Assembly (NCBI GenBank): GCA_002413045.1
Contig: DHWF01000012.1
Coordinates: 18,639 to 82,638 of the forward strand
Reading direction: 5' to 3'
Source: Chloroflexi bacterium UBA5189
Lineage (GTDB): Bacteria; Chloroflexota; Limnocylindria; Limnocylindrales; CSP1-4
Length of the DNA stretch: 64,000 nt
The translations under genes and the position numbers were made by a program. A model generated the notes under the pieces. The model worked only from the letters and a program-made list of their open reading frames with translations, was not told the DNA's origin and made no database searches. The first letter of the stretch is position 1, and every line of letters starts with the position of its first letter. Positions 16,675 to 26,983 of the stretch are shown here, one piece after another.

Positions 16675-17601
16675 ATGCGCATCGCCACCTGGAACGTCAA
16701 CTCGATGAAGGCCCGGCTCGAGAAGATCGAGTGGTGGCTGGAGCGCGCCGCGCCCGACGTCCTGCTGATGCAGGAGACGAAGCTCTCCGACACGGACGCC
16801 CCGCTGATGACATTCCAGATGGCCGGCTACCAGCTCGTCCACCACGGCGAGGGTCGCTGGAACGGCGTGGCGATCGCGGTTCGCGACGGCATCGCGATCG
16901 ACGAGCCGATCACCAACTTCGGCGACGGCCCGGTCCGCAACAGCGGCTCCGGGGCCGCGGTGTCGCTCGAGGAGGAGGACTTCAACCCCTCCGAGGAGGC
17001 ACGGATGCTGTCGATCCGGGTCACGGCGCCGGGCGGCGACCCGATCCGCGTCGTAAGCCTGTACGCGCCGAACGGGCGGGTCGTCGACTCGGCCTTCTAC
17101 GAGGGCAAGCTGCGCTGGTTCGCGCGGGCGCGCCGCTGGTTGGACGCGGCGCGCGACCCGGGCGAGGCGCTGGTGATCGGCGGCGACCTCAACGTCGCCC
17201 CCGCCGACATCGACGTCTGGGATCCGCGCGCGGTCCACGGCGGGACGCACGTGTCCGAGCCGGAGCGCGTGGCCTTCCGGAATCTGCTCGATTGGGGCCT
17301 CGATGACGCTTTTCGCGTGCGCCACCCCGATGCGCGTGGCCGGTTCACCTGGTGGGACTACCGCGCCGGCAACTTCCACAAGAACTTCGGCATGCGCATC
17401 GACCACCTCCTGCCGACGGCCGCGGTCGCCGATCGGGTCGTGGCGGTCGAGATCGATCGTGAGGCGCGCAAGGGTAAGCCGATCCCATCCGACCACGCGC
17501 CGCTCGTGCTCGACCTAGACGAGCCCGGCCGACCGTTCGATCCTGGCTGGGATGACGCCGAGGCGCGAATCGTTGCCCGCGGCGGCCTCCGACCCCGATG
17601 A
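16675..17601 (+). CDS. xth: Exodeoxyribonuclease III (AP endonuclease family)
   Basis: The 308-residue protein has the ExoIII/APE fold with metal and catalytic motifs in order: RIATWNVNSMKARL, LMQETKLSD (metal Glu), VVSLYAPNGR, IGGDLNVAPADIDVWDP (Asp/Asn) and the C-terminal SDHAPLVLDLD with the catalytic His. It cleaves DNA at abasic sites and degrades 3' ends in base-excision repair. The length is normal for XthA. It lies behind the ACT gene with a 30-base gap. Confidence 0.94.
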   Translation: MRIATWNVNSMKARLEKIEWWLERAAPDVLLMQETKLSDTDAPLMTFQMAGYQLVHHGEGRWNGVAIAVRDGIAIDEPITNFGDGPVRNSGSGAAVSLEEEDFNPSEEARMLSIRVTAPGGDPIRVVSLYAPNGRVVDSAFYEGKLRWFARARRWLDAARDPGEALVIGGDLNVAPADIDVWDPRAVHGGTHVSEPERVAFRNLLDWGLDDAFRVRHPDARGRFTWWDYRAGNFHKNFGMRIDHLLPTAAVADRVVAVEIDREARKGKPIPSDHAPLVLDLDEPGRPFDPGWDDAEARIVARGGLRPR

Positions 17602-17686
17602 TATGCACGTGGCGCCGCGATCCGATCTGGCAGGCCCGGCGTATCGATCTCCTGTAACGAGCACGCCCATTCGCAGGAGGACCTTC

Positions 17687-18307
17687 ATGACCAGCATCGG
17701 CCAGGCCCCCGACACGACTCGACGCCGCCTCGGTGGAGTGGCGGCGCTGTTCGCCTCGGCCGCGCTCATTGCCGCCTGCTCGTCGCAGGCCGGTGGCGCG
17801 ACCACCCCGCCGGCCGCGACGACACCCGCCGCGGGCGGCCCCGTCGCCCTCGCCGTCAGCACGAGCCCCACGCTCGGCAGCTACGTCACGGGCTCGAATG
17901 GCATGTCGCTGTACGTGTTCGGGAAGGACACAGCGACGACGAGTGCCTGCGGCACCACCAACAGCTGCCAGACGACCTGGCCGCCGCTCACGGTCGCCAG
18001 TGCCTCCGACGTGACCGCGGGCTCCGGCGTCACCGGCGCACTCGGCACGATCACTCGCACTGACGGCACGCTGCAGGCCACCCTCGGCGGGCACCCGCTG
18101 TACTACTACTCCGGCGACAGCAAGGCTGGCGACACGACAGGCCAGGGGCTGTTCAACCTGTGGTACGTCGCCTCGGCGACCGGCGATCCCAACACCACCG
18201 GTGCGGCCGCCTCGGGCGCGCCGGCGGCCACGGGGGCGCCTGCCGCAACGGGGGCGCCTGCCGCCACGACGTCGGCATCCAAGTGCAGTGGCCAATATTG
18301 CTACTGA
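17687..18307 (+). CDS. Secreted-repeat lipoprotein (COG4315, Yx(F/W/Y)xxD-type)
   Basis: The 206-residue precursor has a lipoprotein signal (SAALIAACSS). The mature part has two similar units of the type seen in Streptomyces SCO6009-like lipoproteins: NGMSLYVFGKDTATTSACG and then GGHPLYYYSGDSKAGDTTG, each with Y-x-(F/Y)-x-x-D. These motifs are thought to bind heme-type or metal ligands, but no function has been shown. The C-terminus is a low-complexity Gly-Ala-Pro-Ala-Ala-Thr tail. ATG 17687 follows a GCAGGAGG site 6 bases upstream. The last codons overlap the start of the ECF sigma factor gene, so this lipoprotein is part of the sigma/anti-sigma unit and possibly its target. Confidence 0.85.
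   Translation: MTSIGQAPDTTRRRLGGVAALFASAALIAACSSQAGGATTPPAATTPAAGGPVALAVSTSPTLGSYVTGSNGMSLYVFGKDTATTSACGTTNSCQTTWPPLTVASASDVTAGSGVTGALGTITRTDGTLQATLGGHPLYYYSGDSKAGDTTGQGLFNLWYVASATGDPNTTGAAASGAPAATGAPAATGAPAATTSASKCSGQYCY
18215..18268 (+). repeat. Three 18-base units encoding Gly-Ala-Pro-Ala-Ala-Thr
   Basis: Three in-frame copies at 18215-18232, 18233-18250 and 18251-18268 encode the C-terminal tail of the lipoprotein. The last two units are nearly identical in DNA, which suggests recent slippage expansion. Confidence 0.75.
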
Positions 18308-18963
18308 GCGACCTCGACGACGCGGCCCTGGCCGCCCGCATCGCCACCGGCGATGAGGGAGCGTTCGTGGTCGCGTATGACCGCCATGCCGGGTTCGTCT
18401 TCGCGTCGGTCGTCCGCTTCCTGGGCGATCGCGAGACGGCGAGCGAGGTCGTTCAGGACGCCTTCGTGACCCTCTGGGGGCGGGCTCGCCAGTTCGATTC
18501 CGGATCCGGGTCGCTGCTGACCTGGCTGCTGGCGATCGCCCGCCACCGGGCGATCGACCGGCTTCGGGCGGAGGGCCGTCGACCCAGCCGCGACGCAGTG
18601 AGCCTCGATGCCGTTGGCCCGGATGGCCGCCCGTCCCGATCGACCGAGCGCGGCGAGGCACCCCCGGTGCTCGTCGCCAGCGCCGCAACCGACCCGTCCA
18701 CGATCGCGACGCGACGCTGGGTCCAGGCGGTCGTCCGGACGGGCATCGCCGAGCTTCCGGACCAGGAGCGCGAGGTCCTCATCCTCGGCTACGCGCTCGA
18801 TCTGTCGCAGTCCCAGATCGCGGCCCGCCTCGACTGGCCAATCGGGACCGTCAAGTCCAGGACCCGGCGTGCGCTCGCCCAGCTGCGTGCGCGCCTCGGC
18901 AGCCTGCCCGAGCTGCGCGAAGCCCTGGATCGCGAGACGCTGACCGTGGGTCTCGACCGATGA
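18283..18963 (+). CDS. ECF (sigma-70 family) RNA polymerase sigma factor, SigK-like context
   Basis: The protein has a sigma region 2 (FVVAYDRHAGFVFASVVRFL, then EVVQDAFVTLWGRA and TWLLAIARHRAIDRLRA) and a region 4 helix-turn-helix (ELPDQEREVLILGYALDLSQ through PIGTVKSRTRRALAQLRARL). This is the ECF layout. The anti-sigma gene follows with a 4-base overlap (ATGA). The start is not clear: in-frame GTG 18283 and TTG 18298 both lie inside the preceding lipoprotein gene, and neither has a good binding site. That points to translational coupling. The arrangement resembles the SigK/RskA envelope-stress modules. Confidence 0.9.
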   Translation: MQWPILLLSDLDDAALAARIATGDEGAFVVAYDRHAGFVFASVVRFLGDRETASEVVQDAFVTLWGRARQFDSGSGSLLTWLLAIARHRAIDRLRAEGRRPSRDAVSLDAVGPDGRPSRSTERGEAPPVLVASAATDPSTIATRRWVQAVVRTGIAELPDQEREVLILGYALDLSQSQIAARLDWPIGTVKSRTRRALAQLRARLGSLPELREALDRETLTVGLDR

Positions 18964-19781
18964 CGCACATGGATCATCCCGCCGCCCACGACCGGATCGA
19001 GGACCTCCTCCTCGAGCCGACTCGGCTCGCCGGGCTCGACACCTCCACGGCGCCCGAGGACGTTGCGCTTCGCGACCACGTCGCCGGCTGCGCCGCCTGC
19101 CGGGCGGACCTCGAGAGCTGGCGATCGATCCAGCAGTCGGTCAGCGAGGCCATGCCCGCCTCCGAGGCCGCTGCGCGTACTGCCGTCCAGCCCATCGAGC
19201 TGGCGCCCTCGCTGCGGGCCGCGACCATCGATGCGATCCGACGGACGCAGCCGCGGTCGGTCGTGACCGTCCTGCGCCCCGTTCGGGAGCGGCCGCGACT
19301 CGTCGCGTGGCTGAGCCTCGCGGCATCGATCGTGGTCCTGGCCGGCGCCGGCCTCGTCACCGTGGACCAGGTCAACCAGCGAGCCGCGGCACAGGCTGAC
19401 GCGGGCGCCCTCACCAGCGCGCTTACGGCGGTCAATCGCGTCCTCGCCGCGCCGGACCACCGCGCGGTTGCGCTCAAGACGTCCGCAGGCGCGGCGGCCG
19501 GGTCCATCTCGTGGTCGAGCCACGACCTCGTCGTGCTGACGACGGCGCTCACCCCGCCGGCGAGCGGCCAGCTCTACCGGTGCTGGCTCGAGGACGGCGG
19601 CAACAGCGTGCCGATCGGCTGGATGGACTTCGCCGGGCCGACGGCGTACTGGATCGGCTCCCTCGACGAGTGGGCGACGTTCCAGATCGGGCCGTCGACG
19701 AAGTTCGTGGTGACGCTGGAGCCTGCCGGCAGCACGACGCGCACGGGCGCGGATGTCCTCTCGGCGGACCTCGGCTCCTAG
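18960..19781 (+). CDS. RskA-type anti-sigma factor (zinc-finger plus membrane helix)
   Basis: The 273-residue protein has a cytoplasmic N-terminal ZAS motif H-x3-C-x2-C (His40, Cys44, Cys47 in RDHVAGCAACRADLESW), one membrane helix at about residues 115-134, and an external RskA-like domain. That domain ends in QLYRCWLEDGGNSVPIGWM and FQIGPSTKFVVTLEPAGS, as in the anti-sigma-K family. It should hold the ECF factor inactive until the outer domain is processed. The ATG overlaps the sigma stop by 4 bases. It ends 30 bases before the convergent MttB-family gene. Confidence 0.9.
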   Translation: MTHMDHPAAHDRIEDLLLEPTRLAGLDTSTAPEDVALRDHVAGCAACRADLESWRSIQQSVSEAMPASEAAARTAVQPIELAPSLRAATIDAIRRTQPRSVVTVLRPVRERPRLVAWLSLAASIVVLAGAGLVTVDQVNQRAAAQADAGALTSALTAVNRVLAAPDHRAVALKTSAGAAAGSISWSSHDLVVLTTALTPPASGQLYRCWLEDGGNSVPIGWMDFAGPTAYWIGSLDEWATFQIGPSTKFVVTLEPAGSTTRTGADVLSADLGS

Positions 19782-19811
19782 CCGCGCGCGGCTACGCGAG
19801 AGCCACTTCGG

Positions 19812-21350
19812 TTATCGACCGCGGCGCGGGTTGTGGCGCCTACCGGGTGCCGCGCCCGCAGCGGTCGCGGCGGCGGCCGTGGCCGCATCGGATGGCGGTG
19901 GCACCTCGGGCAGGACCGTTTGCGAGACCAGCCCGGATCGGATGATCCGCTGCAGCTCGGCATCGATCGCCGGGTCGGTTTCGGGCGGCACGTAGGCGGC
20001 GAGGCGCCGCTCGACCTCGGCGACCGCCCGCCCGTACGCGTCGAGCGAGCCGGCCTTCGTCCAGTTCTCGCGGTTGTCGCGGTCGTAGACCTTGCCGGGC
20101 AGGTACAGCTCCGACGGCCAGTGCTGGGTCGTGTGGTCGGCCATGATCAGGTGTTGCTCGTCGATGACCTGGTGGACGAGTCGATCGGTCGGCAGGTCGT
20201 CGAGGGTCCGGACGTCGCGCACGAAGCGCAGTGCTTCGCCACACAGCTCATCGTCGAGGACGAGCTTCGGCAGGCTGAAGACAAGCAGGAAGTCGAGCAT
20301 TCCCGGGCCGGACACCGAGTTCACGCCCGCGAGCGCGGCGAGGAGCGCGCTCCCGAACGTCTCCGCGCCGGCCTGCGCGTCGACGACCTTCGCATCCGAG
20401 AGGGCCATGTACGCCTGCGTCGGGAGCCCGAGCGACTTCGCCACCTCGACGTAGGCAACGTTGAGCTGCTGGGCCTCGATCGCCGCCATCGGCGAGCTGG
20501 CGATCTTCATGTGGAACGTCGCCGGCGCGCCGCCGAACAGGACCGGCGCTCCAGGCCGGATCAGCTGGGCCATCGTGATGCCGGCGAGGACATCGACAGT
20601 GTGGAAGACCGTCGCGCCAACCACGGTGACCGGCGCGATGAGGCCCATCAGCGTGACCGGCACGATTTCGACCGCGACCCCCGCCTCCACGCAGTCGATG
20701 AGGTTCTGGCAGGAGTCCTCGCTGTACCGGAAGTTGCCGGTCGCGGTGATCGTGAAGATCGACATCGGGTGGGCGATCAGGTCCGCCCGATCACGCCGGA
20801 ACAGCTGCATCATCTCGATCATGCGCAGGGTGCCGTGCTCGGTGAAGGCGCCGGACACGACGGGCCGCTTCGAGTTCGTCAGCGCCAGGTACAGCCGCCA
20901 GGCATCCGAGACCTGGGCCTCGATGTCGGCGTTCGTCGAGAACGCGGTGGCGAGATACGCGATGTGCTCGAGCCCGTCGCCGATCCGGATGTACTCGACG
21001 AAGTCGGCGGTGTTGGCGAGGCGCGCCTCGCCGGTCCGGTGGTCGAGGATCTTGAGGCCGCTGGAGCCCGGGACGAAGTGGACGCGATCGCCGCCGAGGT
21101 CCGCGTACGGGTTGCCGTCACGGTCATGGAGCACGAACGAGGACGGCGCGGTCGCGATGGCCGCCTCGACGACCTCGCGCGGGAACAGGATCCGCGTGCC
21201 GGCGGCGTCCATCGGCAGGCCGTGATCGAGGAGCCGCTGCCGGAGCTTCGGGCCCCGGACCTCCATCCCGATCCCGGCGAGCAGGCGCTTTGCCTCCTCG
21301 ACGATTGACGCGATCAGCTCCGGCTCGAGGACCTGCACTCGCGGGCGCAC
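19812..21350 (-). CDS. MttB-family (trimethylamine methyltransferase-like) corrinoid methyltransferase, non-pyrrolysine
   Basis: The 512-residue protein matches the MttB superfamily: VHFVPGSSGLKILDHRTGEA, then RPVVSGAFTEHGTLRMIEMM, and PVLFGGAPATFHMKIASSPM. Archaeal TMA methyltransferases have pyrrolysine at the active site, coded by UAG. This ORF has no internal stop, so it is the non-Pyl kind, related to MtgB-type glycine betaine or other quaternary-amine methyltransferases. No corrinoid protein or methyl-group acceptor gene is nearby, so the partner is missing locally. The start is uncertain: GTG 21350 is 10 bases past the upstream stop, and ATG 21413 would overlap that gene by about 50 bases. 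It ends with a Pro/Ala-rich tail. Confidence 0.85.
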   Translation of the reverse strand: MRPRVQVLEPELIASIVEEAKRLLAGIGMEVRGPKLRQRLLDHGLPMDAAGTRILFPREVVEAAIATAPSSFVLHDRDGNPYADLGGDRVHFVPGSSGLKILDHRTGEARLANTADFVEYIRIGDGLEHIAYLATAFSTNADIEAQVSDAWRLYLALTNSKRPVVSGAFTEHGTLRMIEMMQLFRRDRADLIAHPMSIFTITATGNFRYSEDSCQNLIDCVEAGVAVEIVPVTLMGLIAPVTVVGATVFHTVDVLAGITMAQLIRPGAPVLFGGAPATFHMKIASSPMAAIEAQQLNVAYVEVAKSLGLPTQAYMALSDAKVVDAQAGAETFGSALLAALAGVNSVSGPGMLDFLLVFSLPKLVLDDELCGEALRFVRDVRTLDDLPTDRLVHQVIDEQHLIMADHTTQHWPSELYLPGKVYDRDNRENWTKAGSLDAYGRAVAEVERRLAAYVPPETDPAIDAELQRIIRSGLVSQTVLPEVPPPSDAATAAAATAAGAAPGRRHNPRRGR

Positions 21351-21360
21351 GGGCCGCGCC

Positions 21361-22965
21361 TCAGGACAGCGTGACGCGTTCCCGCCAGTGCGGGATGTGC
21401 ACCTGGAAGCCAAGGGCGGTGACCTTCGGCGCGAGCGCGAGCTGCGCCGCCGGGTCGCCGTGGACGAGGTAGACCGTCTTGGGGTAGCCGGGCTGGCCCG
21501 GCTGGCGGCCCGTGGCGAAGTTCCGGATCCAGTCGAGCAGCTCGGATTCGTCCGAATGCGCCGAGAACCCGCTGATCGACTTGATCTTGCACTTGACCTG
21601 CCGGACCTGGCCGTCGAGGCGAACCGTCGTCGCGCCGGCCTGCAGGTGCGCGCCGAGCGTGCCGACGCCCTGGTAGCCGACGAACAGGATCGTCGCGGCC
21701 GGGTCGTCGATGAGGTTGCGCAGGTGGGACACGACGCGGCCGCCGGTCAGCATCCCGTTCGAGGCGACGATCATGTACGGCCGCGGCGACGTCGCGATCG
21801 CCTTCGACTCGTCCGCCGAGCGGGTGATCGTCTGCTTCGGGTAGTCGAGCGGCGTGCCCCCGGCGTCGAGGATCTTCTTGGTCTCTTCGTCGTAGAACTC
21901 GGGGTGGCGCCGGTAGATGTCCGAGGCGCGCGAGGCCATCGGCGAGTCGAGGTACAGCGGGAGCAGCGGGATCTTGCCGGCATCGATCAACCGGTCCAGC
22001 TCCCACACGATCTCCTGCGTCCGCCCGATCGCGAACGACGGGATCAGGAGCACGCCACCGGCGTCGCTCGTGGCACGGACCGCGTCGGCCAGCATCTGGA
22101 CCGCCTCCGCCTCCGGCTCGTGCTCGCGGCCGCCGTAGGTGGACTCGCACAGCACGTAGTCCGCGCCGGACATCGGCGTCGGGTCGCGCAGGATCGGCGT
22201 GTCCGGGCGGCCGAGGTCGCCGGAGAAGACGACCGTGGTCGTCGGGCCGCCGTCCGTCTCCTGGACCTCGAGGTGGATGATCGCCGAGCCGAGGATGTGG
22301 CCCGCGTCGCGGAACGTGGCAGTGACGCCCGCCGCAACCTGGACAACCTCGCCGTACCGGACGGGCTTGAACATCGGCATCACGAGCTTGGCGTCGTCCT
22401 CGGTGTAGAGCGGCGCGTCGAGGTAGGACTCGACCGACGGCGGCTGCGCCCGAAGCGTCGTCTCCGGATTGAGCGTGGGAAGCTCATCGGGGTCGGCGCG
22501 TGATGGCGGCGCACTCGACATGGGGACGTCGCCCTCTTCGGCGCGCTTCGCCTCGGCGACCGCCGCCTCGTACTTGGCCGCCTCGGCGGCGTTCTCCTTG
22601 ACGGCATCGTCCGGGTGGCGGCGCTCGAACCGGTCGTGGCGCTTCGCGAACTCCTCCTGGAGGCGCCCGCTGTCGAGCAGCACGATCTCGACGAGCTCCG
22701 CCGAGGCGCTCGTCAGGTAGATCGGGCCCTTGAATCCGTCGCGGACGACCACCGGCAGCAGGCCGCAATGGTCGAGGTGGGCGTGCGTGACCAGGATCGC
22801 GTCCAGCGTGGATGGGTCCATGCCGAGCGGGACGAAGTTGCGGATCGTCTCGTTCGGGCTGCCCTGGAACATGCCGCAGTCGACCAGGACCTTCGCGCGG
22901 GCCGTCGTGAGCAGGAAGCGCGAGCCGGTGACGGTGCTCGCGGCACCGAGGAAGGTCAGGTCCAT
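21361..22965 (-). CDS. Beta-CASP metallo-beta-lactamase RNA/DNA-processing nuclease
   Basis: The 534-residue protein has the MBL-fold metal motif THAHLDHCG near residue 60 and the beta-CASP motifs: CESTYGGREHEPE (motif A region), IPSFAIGRTQEIV, SGFSAHSDESELLDW (motif B) and VYLVHGDPAA (motif C). It resembles the YSH1/CPSF-like 'mRNA 3'-end processing' and RNase J-type exonucleases rather than simple hydrolases. A charged insert of about 90 residues (about 113-200) splits the MBL and beta-CASP parts. The ATG at 22965 was chosen because the conserved fold begins at MDLTFLGAAST; a giant in-frame ORF continuing upstream is only antisense to the CtaA-CtaB gene. Confidence 0.9.
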   Translation of the reverse strand: MDLTFLGAASTVTGSRFLLTTARAKVLVDCGMFQGSPNETIRNFVPLGMDPSTLDAILVTHAHLDHCGLLPVVVRDGFKGPIYLTSASAELVEIVLLDSGRLQEEFAKRHDRFERRHPDDAVKENAAEAAKYEAAVAEAKRAEEGDVPMSSAPPSRADPDELPTLNPETTLRAQPPSVESYLDAPLYTEDDAKLVMPMFKPVRYGEVVQVAAGVTATFRDAGHILGSAIIHLEVQETDGGPTTTVVFSGDLGRPDTPILRDPTPMSGADYVLCESTYGGREHEPEAEAVQMLADAVRATSDAGGVLLIPSFAIGRTQEIVWELDRLIDAGKIPLLPLYLDSPMASRASDIYRRHPEFYDEETKKILDAGGTPLDYPKQTITRSADESKAIATSPRPYMIVASNGMLTGGRVVSHLRNLIDDPAATILFVGYQGVGTLGAHLQAGATTVRLDGQVRQVKCKIKSISGFSAHSDESELLDWIRNFATGRQPGQPGYPKTVYLVHGDPAAQLALAPKVTALGFQVHIPHWRERVTLS

Positions 22966-22982
22966 GCGGTCACCGATCGAGT

Positions 22983-24860
<1,878 letters not shown>

Positions 24861-24938
24861 CGATCCTCCGGGTGGCGCCCGCGGATTCTAGCCGTCCGGG
24901 CGGCGCCGTCATTCCCGGACCACGGGTACGCTGTCGCC

Positions 24939-25952
24939 ATGATCCCGAGCACGAAACCGCGCTCCGCCACGCTTGCCGCCGCGCTCGTCTGCATCGCCCT
25001 CGCAGGGGTCGCGTGCAATGGCGGCGCCAGCCCGTCGGCGAGCGGTCCGGCAAGCTCACCTGGCGCGTCGACGACGGCCGCCTGCCAGACCGCACCGAGC
25101 GTTCCGGATAACCTCGCCGGCTGGGGCGCGCCGGCCACGGCCCCGGCCGTCACGCCACTGATCATCGCGAGCCCAGGCGAGCTCGTCTGCGGCCCCAACC
25201 GCGTGCTGTTCACGATGCTCGACGCCTCCGGCGCCCCGATCGGCGCCCCGGATCGAACCGCCAAGGTCGCGTTCTACGACCTGGCCCGGGACCCGAATAC
25301 CCCAATCGCCACGATCGACGGCACCTTCGTCTGGGCGATCGAGAGCGAGCGCGGCATCTACGTCGCCAACACCACCTTCCCCGAAGCCGGCCGCTACGGC
25401 GCGGAGTTCACGACGGCGGCCGGCGGCGGTTCGCCCGCGACGATCCGGCTGACGTTCGATGTCCAGCCGAGCTCGCCGGTGATCAAGGTTGGCGACCATG
25501 CCCCCGCCTCCAAGACCCCGACCCTCGCCGACATCGGCGGCGACGTCACCCACATCTCGACGGACGCGACACCCGATCCGGCCTTCTACCAGACCTCGGT
25601 CGATCAGGCGCTCGCGGCCCACAAGCCGTTCGTGCTGATCTTCGCCACGCCGAAGTTCTGCACCAGCGCCCAGTGCGGCCCGACGCTCGACCGGATCAAG
25701 CCCTACGTCGCGAAGTACCCGACCGTGACCTTCATCAACGTGGAGCCGTACAAGCTCAAGCTCGTCGGTGGCGACCTCCAGGCAGACACCGACGCGAGCG
25801 GCCAGCTCCAGACCGTGGCGGCGACGGACGAGTGGCACCTGTTCAGCGAGCCGAACGTGTTCGTCGTAAACAAGGACGGCATCGTCACCGCCAACTTCGA
25901 GCTCATCTTCTCCGACGCCGAGCTGACCGCCGCCCTCGACGCCATCAAGTGA
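24939..25952 (+). CDS. Thioredoxin-fold lipoprotein with CX4C motif
   Basis: The 337-residue precursor has a lipoprotein signal ending in LAGVACNGG (Cys26) and a Ser/Ala/Pro-rich spacer. A beta-rich domain (about residues 60-180) is followed by a thioredoxin-like domain. The redox motif there is CTSAQCGP (Cys241 and Cys246), with VFVVNKDGIVTANFE near the C-terminus. The fold fits a membrane-tethered, extracytoplasmic thiol or copper-handling protein. It is divergent from the CtaA-CtaB fusion with 78 bases between starts, so a part in cytochrome oxidase assembly is plausible but inferred. Signal peptidase I follows 25 bases downstream. Confidence 0.78.
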   Translation: MIPSTKPRSATLAAALVCIALAGVACNGGASPSASGPASSPGASTTAACQTAPSVPDNLAGWGAPATAPAVTPLIIASPGELVCGPNRVLFTMLDASGAPIGAPDRTAKVAFYDLARDPNTPIATIDGTFVWAIESERGIYVANTTFPEAGRYGAEFTTAAGGGSPATIRLTFDVQPSSPVIKVGDHAPASKTPTLADIGGDVTHISTDATPDPAFYQTSVDQALAAHKPFVLIFATPKFCTSAQCGPTLDRIKPYVAKYPTVTFINVEPYKLKLVGGDLQADTDASGQLQTVAATDEWHLFSEPNVFVVNKDGIVTANFELIFSDAELTAALDAIK

Positions 25953-25977
25953 GGCGCACGCCGAACGAGGCGAACGA

Positions 25978-26607
25978 GTGACAATCGAGGCCACGCCAAC
26001 GCCCGGCGAACCCGTGGTCGTGACCCCACTCCGGAGACGACGCCTCGCCCGTCTCGCCATCGAGATCGCCGAGACGCTGGTGCTGACCGCGTTGATCTTC
26101 CTCGCGCTGCAGACGTTCGTGGCGCAGCCGTTCAGGGTCGAGGGCGGGTCCATGGAGACGACGCTCGAACCGAATCAATACGTCCTGGTCGACAAGCTCA
26201 CGCCTCGGTGGGCGCCGTACGGCCGCGGCGACATCGTCGTGCTCGATCCGCCGGCCGCCTACCAGCGAGATGGAACACCATTCATCAAGCGGGTGATCGG
26301 GCTGCCCGGCGATCGCGTCCAGCTCGTCGACGGGGCGGTCGTTGTCAATGGGACGGCCCTCGACGAGCCCTACCTCTACAGCGTGGGCGGCGTCCGCGAG
26401 CCCACCGACCCGACCCTGGGTGGACTCTCCGAGTGGTACGTGCCACCGGGCCAGCTCTTCGTCCTCGGGGACCACCGCCAGAACTCATCCGACTCGCGCG
26501 TCTTCGGGACCGTCGACATCTCGAGCATCGTGGGCCGCGCCTGGCTGCGCTACTGGCCGATCGACACCTTCGGAACGCTGCCGGCCGAACTGGACGCGCT
26601 CAGGTAG
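25978..26607 (+). CDS. lepB: Signal peptidase I
   Basis: The 209-residue protein has an N-terminal anchor (about 25-47) and the S26A catalytic dyad. The serine is Ser58 in RVEGGSMETTLEPNQ and the general base is Lys104 in TPFIKRVIGLPGD. The later FVLGDHRQNSSDSRVFG box is the usual substrate-site motif. It removes signal peptides from exported proteins outside the membrane. It starts with GTG. Its 3' end overlaps the convergent small gene by 8 bases. Confidence 0.95.
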   Translation: MTIEATPTPGEPVVVTPLRRRRLARLAIEIAETLVLTALIFLALQTFVAQPFRVEGGSMETTLEPNQYVLVDKLTPRWAPYGRGDIVVLDPPAAYQRDGTPFIKRVIGLPGDRVQLVDGAVVVNGTALDEPYLYSVGGVREPTDPTLGGLSEWYVPPGQLFVLGDHRQNSSDSRVFGTVDISSIVGRAWLRYWPIDTFGTLPAELDALR

Positions 26608-26983
26608 CGGTGGGGTTCGCGTCCTCGAGGCGGTAGACGACCGGCGTCCCGTTGTCGAGGTGGTAGAAGGCGCGGATCGGCACGCTCGTCGCCTCGTGGG
26701 CGAGCAGGTGGCTCGGCGAGAACTGGGTCGGGTTCTCGAGGACGCCGACCTTCAGCGTCAGCGTGGATCCGTCAGCCAGTCGCAGGTCGAACCCGTTGAC
26801 CTTGCCGAGGCTCGGTGTATCGACCGAGACGACGACCCCGACCACCGGCGACGGCGGCGGCGTCGCGCACGGGGCATTCGCGGCGCCGCACACCCGACCA
26901 GCGGACCAGAACACGAACGCGCCGATCACCAGCACCGCGAGGACGCCGATGGGCCCCCAGATCCCAACGGCCCGCCAGTTCAC
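26600..26983 (-). CDS. Small membrane-anchored hypothetical protein
   Basis: The 127-residue protein starts at GTG 26983, overlapping the pyrE stop by 4 bases (GTGA). It has one hydrophobic N-terminal segment (IWGPIGVLAVLVIGAFVFW), a Cys pair (CGAANAPCAT) soon after, and a soluble beta-rich domain (GFDLRLADGSTLTLKVGVLE) outside the membrane. The family is not recognised. Coupling to pyrE is likely only transcriptional. The stop overlaps the lepB stop region convergently by 8 bases. Confidence 0.65.
   Translation of the reverse strand: MNWRAVGIWGPIGVLAVLVIGAFVFWSAGRVCGAANAPCATPPPSPVVGVVVSVDTPSLGKVNGFDLRLADGSTLTLKVGVLENPTQFSPSHLLAHEATSVPIRAFYHLDNGTPVVYRLEDANPTAT

Noticed and set aside
19812..21350. 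Pyrrolysine (amber) codon in the MttB homologue
   Set aside because: No in-frame TAG is present and the protein is full length, so it is a non-Pyl family member.
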